A stretch of 36,854 nt of DNA from an uncultured Acetatifactor sp. (GTDB taxonomy: Bacteria > Bacillota > Clostridia > Lachnospirales > Lachnospiraceae), in the NCBI GenBank assembly GCA_947581905.1, contig CANPWC010000003.1:1-36854 (forward strand), read 5' to 3'. The notes under the pieces were generated by a model that did no database searches, was not told where the DNA came from, and was given only the letters and a program-made list of their open reading frames with translations. Shown here in pieces: positions 32,082 to 36,854 of this stretch; position 1 is the stretch's first letter; each line of letters opens with the position of its first letter. The translations under genes and the position numbers were made by a program.

Positions 32082-32127
32082 GACAGGGGCATCCGGCGTA
32101 AGACATTCGCTGGATGCCCTTCCTGTC
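32082..32127. terminator. Hairpin between convergent ybjQ and response-regulator genes
   Basis: GGGCATCC (32087-32094) pairs with GGATGCCC (32112-32119), and GACAG (32082-32086) with CTGTC (32123-32127). The loop is 17 bases. There is no T-run on either side, so it may be a weak or factor-dependent bidirectional terminator. Confidence 0.45.
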
Positions 32128-32131
32128 GACA

Positions 32132-32824
32132 TTAGACCTTAAACCGGTACCCTACGCCCCATATGGTCTCAATGTACTGGGGCTTTGCCGTATCCGCCTC
32201 AATCTTCTCACGGATCTTCTTGATATGCACTGTCACGGTGGCTATATCGCCGATGGAATCCATGTCCCAGATTTCCCGGAACAATTCCTCCTTCGTGAAG
32301 ACGTGGTTGGGATTCTCCGCCAGGAAAGTCAACAGATCGAACTCCTTGGTCGTGAACGTCTTCTCAACGCCCTCCACATAGACCCGGCGCGCCGTCTTGT
32401 CGATGCGGATGCCGCGGATCTCCACGATGTCGTTCTGAGGCTTGGCATTAATCCCTACCAGCCTTTCATACCTGGCCATGTGCGCTTTCACGCGGGCAAC
32501 CAGTTCGCTGGGGCTGAAAGGCTTCGTCATATAATCATCCGCGCCCAGGCCAAGCCCCCTGATCTTGTCAATATCATCTTTCTTAGCGGACACCATTAAG
32601 ATGGGGATGTTTTTCTGCTCCCGGATCCGCTTGCACACCTCGAACCCATCCATGCCGGGGAGCATCAGGTCCAGGATGATCAAGTCAAACTGCCCCTCCA
32701 GGGCCGCTTTGAGCCCCTCGTCGCCGGAATTACGGATCTCCACCTGGAAATCGCTCAGCTCCAGGTAATCCCTCTCCAGATCGGCAATGGCCACCTCGTC
32801 TTCAATAATCAAAATCCTGCTCAT
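32132..32824 (-). CDS. OmpR/PhoB-family response regulator
   Basis: A 230-residue regulator. The receiver domain has the phospho-acceptor Asp52 (LILDLMLPG), Ser79 and Lys101 (MTKPFSP). A winged-helix DNA-binding domain covers about 135-228 (TTKEFDLLTFLAENP, DIATVTVHIKKIREKIE, WGVGYRF). The ATG at 32824 follows GGAGGAAG; the frame is open 50 codons further into non-homologous sequence. It lies 58 bases downstream of the sensor kinase gene, its probable partner. The stimulus is unknown. Confidence 0.92.
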   Translation of the reverse strand: MSRILIIEDEVAIADLERDYLELSDFQVEIRNSGDEGLKAALEGQFDLIILDLMLPGMDGFEVCKRIREQKNIPILMVSAKKDDIDKIRGLGLGADDYMTKPFSPSELVARVKAHMARYERLVGINAKPQNDIVEIRGIRIDKTARRVYVEGVEKTFTTKEFDLLTFLAENPNHVFTKEELFREIWDMDSIGDIATVTVHIKKIREKIEADTAKPQYIETIWGVGYRFKV

Positions 32825-32882
32825 ATCTTCCTCCATTTTCATGCCGCTTTCCGGCAAAATTCGCTCAACCGTCGTTCCTGGC

Positions 32883-34361
32883 CTAATCCCTTTGCAGCTC
32901 CCTGTATTTGCGCATGACGAAGTGCATGCAGGTCCCCTCGCCTTCCTTGCTGGTCGCCCAGATGTAGCCGCCATGGTCCTCTATGATCTTCTTCACGATG
33001 GACAAGCCGATCCCGCTGCCGCCCATGGCGGAATTGCGGGACGCGTCCGTCCGATAGAAACGCTCGAAGATCTTCGGCAAATCCTTCTGGGAAATGCCCC
33101 TGCCGTTGTCCTCGATCTCCACCCGGATGGAATCCACCTCGTCCAGGATTCGGATGTCGATCTCCCCGGGAGACTTGTCCATATATTTTACACTATTGCT
33201 GATGATGTTATTAATGACCTTCTTCATCTGTTCCGGGTCCGCGATGACGACCGTGTCCGGCGCGGCCAGGTTGGAATAATTCAACTTGATGTTCTTATTC
33301 TCCAGATCCAGCCCGACCTCTTCCACGCAGTCGCCAAAGTATTCCGCAACATTGATGCGATGGAAATTATACGGGATGCGGTTGTTCTCCACATTGGAAT
33401 AAACCGTCAGCTCGTTGATCAGCTTCTGCATGTCGTTCGCCTTGTTATAGATAGTCCTTAAATACTTGTCCATCTTCTCCGGCGTATCCGCCACGCCATC
33501 CATGATCCCTTCCACATAACCCTTGATGGCCGTGATCGGGGTCTTCAGGTCGTGGGAAATGTTGCTGATCAGTTCCCTGTTCTGCTGTTCATGCCGGTTG
33601 CCCTCTTCCATGGACTCCTTCAGGCGCAGCCTCATGTTCTCATAATTCCGGTAAAGGTCGCCGATCTCTCCCTTGGCGTCCGTCTGGAGCGAATAATCGT
33701 AATTGCCTTCCTTGATCTTCATCATCGCCACATTCAGCTCATTGATCGGGTTGAACACGCCCTTATGGATCCACTGTGTAAGCATGATGCTGGTAAAGAC
33801 CAGGATGGCCAGGATCGCGATGAACATGTCGATGAGCAGCTCCCTGGAAATCAAGGCGCTGACCACGGTAATGACGAAGATGCTGCCCTGGGAGCCGTCC
33901 GAGAACACGAAGTCCACCTGCCGGATGAACTTCCTCATATTATCACTGTAATAACTGAAATTCTCCGAGACCGCCCCATCGCCGTATTCCGGCAGCTTGT
34001 CAAATATCTCTACGGCCGCCTCCTGGTTGCCCGCGTAATAAATCTCATGATCCTTACGGACCAAGATATAAGTGGAATCCTGGGAAACCTCCCTGTTCAA
34101 CTCCTGGAGGTAGGACTTGTCTTCAAACTTGGAGACGTCCCGGGCAGCCTGGTCCAGCAATAGCTCATAGGCCTCGTTCGTATCCTCGATAAAGGACTGC
34201 ATGGAATCAGACATCCTCGAATAATCCAAACCCTCCATCCGAAAGCCCCGCTGGCTGTTCACCAGGTACATGCCGATCAAGATGAACGCCATGGCGGTCA
34301 AAACGAGCGGCAGCAATATGATCGTAGCGAAAGTGACTCTTAAACGCGTCTTAAACTTCAT
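32883..34361 (-). CDS. Membrane sensor histidine kinase
   Basis: A 492-residue class I kinase. Transmembrane helices lie at about 10-34 and 178-197, enclosing an extracytoplasmic sensor of about 140 residues. A HAMP domain follows (about 199-255), then the dimerisation domain with His270 in NISHDLKTPITAIKG. The ATPase domain has NNIISNSVKY (about 384-393), DNGRGI (418) and GGSGIGLSIVKKI (447). The ATG at 34361 follows AAAGGATG; a TTG nine codons upstream is less likely. It precedes its response regulator, and its promoter shares an intergenic region with perR. Confidence 0.92.
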   Translation of the reverse strand: MKFKTRLRVTFATIILLPLVLTAMAFILIGMYLVNSQRGFRMEGLDYSRMSDSMQSFIEDTNEAYELLLDQAARDVSKFEDKSYLQELNREVSQDSTYILVRKDHEIYYAGNQEAAVEIFDKLPEYGDGAVSENFSYYSDNMRKFIRQVDFVFSDGSQGSIFVITVVSALISRELLIDMFIAILAILVFTSIMLTQWIHKGVFNPINELNVAMMKIKEGNYDYSLQTDAKGEIGDLYRNYENMRLRLKESMEEGNRHEQQNRELISNISHDLKTPITAIKGYVEGIMDGVADTPEKMDKYLRTIYNKANDMQKLINELTVYSNVENNRIPYNFHRINVAEYFGDCVEEVGLDLENKNIKLNYSNLAAPDTVVIADPEQMKKVINNIISNSVKYMDKSPGEIDIRILDEVDSIRVEIEDNGRGISQKDLPKIFERFYRTDASRNSAMGGSGIGLSIVKKIIEDHGGYIWATSKEGEGTCMHFVMRKYRELQRD

Positions 34362-34425
34362 AGGGAATCCGACATCCTTTTGTGGCAAAATGCAAACGGT
34401 TTCGGTTAAGCCTCCACCTCATAAC

Positions 34426-34434
34426 AGTATAACA
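34426..34434 (-). promoter_or_regulatory. Extended -10 promoter of the sensor kinase gene
   Basis: On the minus strand TGTTATACT (34434-34426) is an extended -10 box. No strong -35 box is found 17 bases upstream. It lies about 65 bases before the kinase start. Confidence 0.45.
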
Positions 34435-34505
34435 CATTTTTCCCATGGAAAGTGTAAAATGAAAGAAACTTTCTCATAAAAAAAATATAAAATAGGACTT
34501 TGGTC

Positions 34506-34533
34506 TTGACTTCATAGAAAAAACCGATATAAT
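34506..34533 (+). promoter_or_regulatory. Sigma-A promoter of perR
   Basis: TTGACT (34506-34511) and TATAAT (34528-34533) are 16 bases apart. An AT-rich, partly symmetrical stretch directly after the -10 box (ATTAAAATAGTAATGATT) could be an autoregulatory PerR/Fur site, but it is an imperfect match. Confidence 0.7.
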
Positions 34534-34576
34534 TAAAATAGTAATGATTCCTGATTTTGAAAGAGAGGACAGCCGG

Positions 34577-34996
34577 ATGGCATTGAAGCACAGCAGGCAG
34601 AGGGAAATGATCAAGGAATTTCTGATGACCCGGACGGATCATCCCACTGCCGACATCGTATATATGAATGTGCGCAAGCAGCACCCGAACATCAGCTTAG
34701 GGACCGTGTACCGCAACCTGACGCTTCTTGCGGACTTAGGCGAAATCAAGCGGATCCGGGTCGGCGACGGGGTAGACCATTTCGACGCCGACACTTCGCC
34801 GCACTACCACTTCGTCTGTACGGAATGCGGGCATGTGACGGACCTGCAGATGAAGAACCTGGACGAGCTCGTCACCCTGGCGGGGGCGAACTTCGACGGG
34901 CAGATCGCCGGGCATGTCACGTATTTCTACGGGATCTGCGGCGACTGCGGGAAAGCAGGGCGGGACGCTTCCCCTGCAGGAGGCGCTTACCACTGA
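34577..34996 (+). CDS. PerR-like peroxide-sensing Fur-family repressor
   Basis: A 139-residue Fur-family regulator. An N-terminal winged helix (SLGTVYRNLTLL) is followed by the metal-binding dimer domain. The spacing D70-x5-H76-x-H78 and D89 reproduces the regulatory metal site of Bacillus PerR (D85, H91, H93, D104), with H36 as the fifth ligand; Fur normally has Glu at the last place. Two CxxC pairs (C81/C84 and CGDC) form the structural zinc site. It is therefore probably PerR: Fe-bound repressor, released on His oxidation by peroxide. The rubrerythrin gene 90 bases downstream supports this. The ATG at 34577 follows AGAGGA. Confidence 0.85.
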   Translation: MALKHSRQREMIKEFLMTRTDHPTADIVYMNVRKQHPNISLGTVYRNLTLLADLGEIKRIRVGDGVDHFDADTSPHYHFVCTECGHVTDLQMKNLDELVTLAGANFDGQIAGHVTYFYGICGDCGKAGRDASPAGGAYH

Positions 34997-34997
34997 T

Positions 34998-35030
34998 TGT
35001 TGGATTCTTCGGAATCATAACATATTTTTA
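34998..35030 (+). terminator. UUCG hairpin between perR and rubrerythrin (attenuator-like)
   Basis: GATTC-TTCG-GAATC (35003-35016) forms a tetraloop hairpin, extended by TGTT/AACA pairs (34998-35001 with 35019-35022), followed by TATTTTTA. It begins right after the perR stop. It may terminate part of the transcripts. A second, perfect 6-bp hairpin (TCAGGC-ATTG-GCCTGA) follows at 35041-35056. Confidence 0.5.
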
Positions 35031-35086
35031 AAATCATCCATCAGGCATTGGCCTGAAAATCCATCCAAGAAAAGGAGAAGAAGAAC

Positions 35087-35626
35087 ATGAAATTTGTATG
35101 TCAGGTATGTGGTTACGTACATGAAGGGGACACCCCTCCCGAGTCTTGCCCTGTATGCAAGGCTTCCGCGGACAAGTTCACCGCGCAGGCAGAGGAAAAA
35201 GTATGGGCGGCTGAGCACGTGGTAGGCGTGGCTTCCGGCGTCAGGGAAGACATCCTGAACGACCTTCGCGCGAATTTCCAGGGCGAGTGCACCGAAGTCG
35301 GCATGTATCTTGCAATGGCCAGGGTCGCCCACAGGGAAGGCTATCCCGAAATCGGCTTATATTGGGAGAAAGCTGCTTATGAAGAGGCCGAGCATGCCGC
35401 GAAGTTCGCAGAGCTTCTGGGCGAAGTCGTAACCGATTCCACCAAGAAGAACCTGGAGATGAGGGTTGATGCCGAGAATGGCGCCACCGCCGGCAAGACC
35501 GACCTTGCAAAGAGGGCGAAAGAGCTGGGCCTGGATGCGATCCATGACACAGTGCATGAGATGGCCCGCGACGAGGCCCGCCACGGCAAGGCCTTTGAGG
35601 GGTTACTCAAGAGGTATTTCGGTTAA
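35087..35626 (+). CDS. Reverse rubrerythrin (rubredoxin domain N-terminal)
   Basis: A 179-residue non-haem iron peroxidase. The N-terminal rubredoxin domain has CxxC pairs CQVCGY (5-8) and CPVCKA (21-24). A ferritin-like diiron domain follows, with [28 protein letters not shown]-type and [11 protein letters not shown] helices carrying the Glu/His ligands. Domain order is the reverse of classical rubrerythrin, as in the clostridial NADH-dependent peroxidases that remove H2O2 and O2. It is probably repressed by the PerR-like protein upstream. The ATG follows AAGGAG with nine bases' spacing, and a strong terminator lies 38 bases after the stop. Confidence 0.92.
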   Translation: MKFVCQVCGYVHEGDTPPESCPVCKASADKFTAQAEEKVWAAEHVVGVASGVREDILNDLRANFQGECTEVGMYLAMARVAHREGYPEIGLYWEKAAYEEAEHAAKFAELLGEVVTDSTKKNLEMRVDAENGATAGKTDLAKRAKELGLDAIHDTVHEMARDEARHGKAFEGLLKRYFG

Positions 35627-35663
35627 GAAAAAAGCCCGTAAAATCAACATATTGCGAATTTTT

Positions 35664-35699
35664 GAGGGGTTTGCCACAACAGGCAGACCCCTCGTTTTT
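35664..35699 (+). terminator. Rho-independent terminator after rubrerythrin
   Basis: GAGGGGT (35664-35670) pairs with ACCCCTC (35687-35693), extended by TGCC/GGCA around a 6-base loop, and is followed by GTTTTT. Confidence 0.88.
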
Positions 35700-35708
35700 C
35701 GTAAGTGG

Positions 35709-35771
35709 CTGTGTAATATACTGTGTACGATTTCTGAGCAGAGAGCAAAACTGTGTAAGCGAAACTGTGTA
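35709..35771. repeat. Four CTGTGTA repeats at a composition boundary
   Basis: CTGTGTA starts at 35709, 35721, 35751 and 35765. They lie between the rubrerythrin terminator and the AT-rich XRE region. They could be recombinase or regulator sites at the end of an acquired segment; no integrase is visible in the window to test this. Confidence 0.5.
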
Positions 35772-35806
35772 ACAAAAAAGAAACCAGCGTGATACAAATA
35801 CGCTGG
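35772..35806 (-). terminator. Terminator of the XRE regulator gene
   Basis: CCAGCGT (35784-35790) pairs with ACGCTGG (35800-35806) around a 9-base loop. Read leftward it is followed by TTTCTTTTTTG. It lies immediately after the regulator's stop codon. Confidence 0.8.
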
Positions 35807-35810
35807 CTTC

Positions 35811-36158
35811 TTATTGAATGTGCTTTCGCAACGTTTCTTTGGTTGTCAGAAGAATATCTCGGATGATTTGCTTTTCTATTATCGTACAATCTGACAAAAT
35901 ATCTGATATATCCTTTTGGATATAAACATCTGCGATAGGCAAGCTGTCAGATATAAGCTGATCCAGAGATACGTTTAATTCGTTGGCAATCTTTATCAGA
36001 AGTGGAAGGCTCGGTTTGCTTGTTCCGCTTTCGGCGTGGGCAATCGTGGAGGTGGCTACGTCTATTCTACCCGCCAACTGTTCCTGCGTCCAATGTGCCT
36101 TGCGTCTATATCGCTTGATACGCTCCCCAAGACGCCCATAATCAATGTCGTTCGTCAC
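35811..36158 (-). CDS. XRE-family (Cro/CI-type) transcriptional regulator
   Basis: A 115-residue protein. Residues about 8-65 form an HTH_3 domain: IKRYRRKAHWTQEQLAGRID, then STIAHAESGTSKPSLPLLIKIA and a LNVSLDQLI end. The C-terminal 45 residues are helical and may dimerise. The start is GTG with GGAGG six bases upstream. Codon use is AT-richer than in the genes to its left, suggesting transfer. It is transcribed away from a small ORF and a truncated membrane protein on the other strand, the usual layout of a mobile-element repressor beside the operon it controls. Confidence 0.85.
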   Translation of the reverse strand: MTNDIDYGRLGERIKRYRRKAHWTQEQLAGRIDVATSTIAHAESGTSKPSLPLLIKIANELNVSLDQLISDSLPIADVYIQKDISDILSDCTIIEKQIIRDILLTTKETLRKHIQ

Positions 36159-36217
36159 GGCTGCCCTCCTTTCAAAAATCTCAAATTATTTTTCTTTACC
36201 CCCTATCATTCTACGCC

Positions 36218-36260
36218 ATTATGTGCTATACTATAAATAGCGCCCATATCATAATGTGCT
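36218..36260. promoter_or_regulatory. Candidate operator: 10-bp direct repeats with extended -10 promoter
   Basis: ATTATGTGCT (36218-36227) and ATAATGTGCT (36251-36260) match at nine of ten bases and are 33 bases apart, about three helical turns. An extended -10 box TGCTATACT (36224-36232, plus strand) overlaps the first copy. The XRE protein could bind both and block rightward transcription. The rest of the 310-base gap between the XRE gene and the next long gene holds only the small ORF at 36383. Confidence 0.4.
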
Positions 36261-36382
36261 TCAAAACGACAAATATGCGAAGAAAAATAAATTTTCCTGT
36301 TTTTTGCCGCTGTCCTGCTCGCATTGAATGATATGGAAATGTTATTTGAGAAGTAAGAAATACAAGAAAAGAGGTATGCTCA

Positions 36383-36439
36383 ATGAGAAAAGTATTCGGG
36401 TTGGAACTATATAATCTGATGGAAATTTCGTTGCAGTAA
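36383..36439 (+). CDS. Possible 18-residue leader ORF
   Basis: ATG at 36383 follows AAAGAGG with nine bases' spacing and opens an 18-codon frame (MRKVFGLELYNLMEISLQ) ending 29 bases before the next gene. Only the start context supports it. It could be a translated leader or chance. Confidence 0.25.
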   Translation: MRKVFGLELYNLMEISLQ

Positions 36440-36468
36440 ACGCACATAAGGAGAGAAGGAGAATTACT

Positions 36469-36854
36469 ATGAACGAATTGTTACAAAAGTTAAAGGCGGC
36501 GGATCGTGTTTGCCAGAGCGCAAATGAATACTATGTCAAAGCAGAGCAAATTGAAAGTTCGACTTCAAAATTAAGCGGCATGATAAAACCAGCCAAAATC
36601 GCGTGGATTATCATTGGATTCATTGTATCGTGGCTTGTTGGGGATATGTTGCCTAATAATGGTTTTATTCAAGTTGTCGGGTTTGTTGTAGTCGTGATAC
36701 TTGCTATAATCTGTTATCGCAAGACAAAAGAAATCATTAATTCAAAAATAGCTAAGATACAGGAACAGGCACAGGCAGAGCGCAATAAAGCACAACAGAT
36801 TTTTGAAGATAATATCGCAACAATGGAGTTTTTGCCTTCTGATTACTGGTATCC
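36469..36854 (+). CDS. Membrane/coiled-coil protein of unknown function (3' end outside window)
   Basis: A partial frame of 128 codons without a stop at the window edge. An N-terminal charged helix (about 1-38) is followed by two adjacent transmembrane helices (about 43-59 and 66-83, SWLVGDMLPNNGF between them) and a Gln/Glu/Lys-rich coiled coil (about 85-115). The ATG has AAGGAG about eight bases upstream. I do not recognise the family. The AT-rich composition matches the neighbouring XRE gene, and its promoter region carries the candidate operator repeats. Confidence 0.6.
   Translation, partial: MNELLQKLKAADRVCQSANEYYVKAEQIESSTSKLSGMIKPAKIAWIIIGFIVSWLVGDMLPNNGFIQVVGFVVVVILAIICYRKTKEIINSKIAKIQEQAQAERNKAQQIFEDNIATMEFLPSDYWY

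Noticed and set aside
34440-34500. Possible riboswitch or small RNA between the kinase and perR genes
   Set aside because: Only a short GAAAG/CTTTC inverted repeat is visible; no conserved riboswitch core could be recognised.
36226-36447. 73-codon minus-strand frame in the AT-rich segment
   Set aside because: It has no ribosome binding site, no motif, and covers the probable promoter and operator of the rightward genes.

Overview
The window looks like a chromosomal segment of a spore-forming, anaerobic, gut-type Clostridia, most likely Lachnospiraceae. This rests on fairly high GC, strong AGGAGG-type ribosome binding sites, frequent TTG starts, sporulation-linked families (SpoIID-like, BofA, YaaL), a PerR/reverse-rubrerythrin pair and a Firmicute-type Tad pilus locus. 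It is a family-level inference from gene content, not a species call.

Layout. (1) 1-348: two tandem consensus promoters with an rRNA-type leader read leftward off the edge, so an rRNA operon probably lies just outside. (2) 349-2040 (+): a SpoIID-like/peptidoglycan-binding/LysM wall protein. (3) 5180-2286 (-): a housekeeping run of HIT protein, fumarase alpha and beta, PlsC, then tRNA-Ser(GCT) with its own promoter; a rhomboid protease lies just upstream. (4) 16376-6061 (-): a complete Tad (type IVb/Flp) pilus operon: prepilin peptidase, TadZ, TadA, TadB, TadC with a large insertion, a 55-residue Flp pilin, a DUF5702-type protein, a TadE-like protein with two Cys/His repeats, a second prepilin peptidase, a second TadE-like protein and an FHA protein. 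(5) 16412-17244: bofA (-) and yaaL (+), divergent. (6) 30603-17392 (-): RsmF-like and RluA-like RNA-modifying enzymes, AI-2E transporter, DUF4358 lipoprotein, MBOAT acyltransferase, DHHW protein, RsmA, a large TPR/degenerate-AAA+ protein and GlgB. (7) 30735-32055 (+): a MerR regulator with a membrane tail, a small membrane protein homologous to that tail, and YbjQ, under a MerR-type promoter with a perfect 19-bp dyad. (8) 34361-32132 (-): sensor kinase and response regulator. (9) 34506-35626 (+): PerR-like regulator and reverse rubrerythrin. (10) 35700-36854: an AT-rich segment with an XRE regulator, a divergent small ORF and a truncated membrane/coiled-coil protein, probably acquired DNA.

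How the genes work together. The Tad genes make one plausible machine: TadA powers TadB/TadC, a GxGD peptidase matures the Flp pilin and TadE-like pseudopilins, and an FHA protein may link it to Ser/Thr phosphorylation. DUF4358-MBOAT-DHHW resembles a cell-surface O-acylation module. PerR and rubrerythrin form an oxidative-stress unit. The least familiar items are the MerR-membrane/paralogue/YbjQ operon, the large TPR protein whose C-terminus looks like a dead CbbX/SpoVK-type ATPase, and the Tad elaborations (TadC insertion, duplicated Cys/His module, second prepilin peptidase). All functions are read from sequence patterns; no database search was possible.
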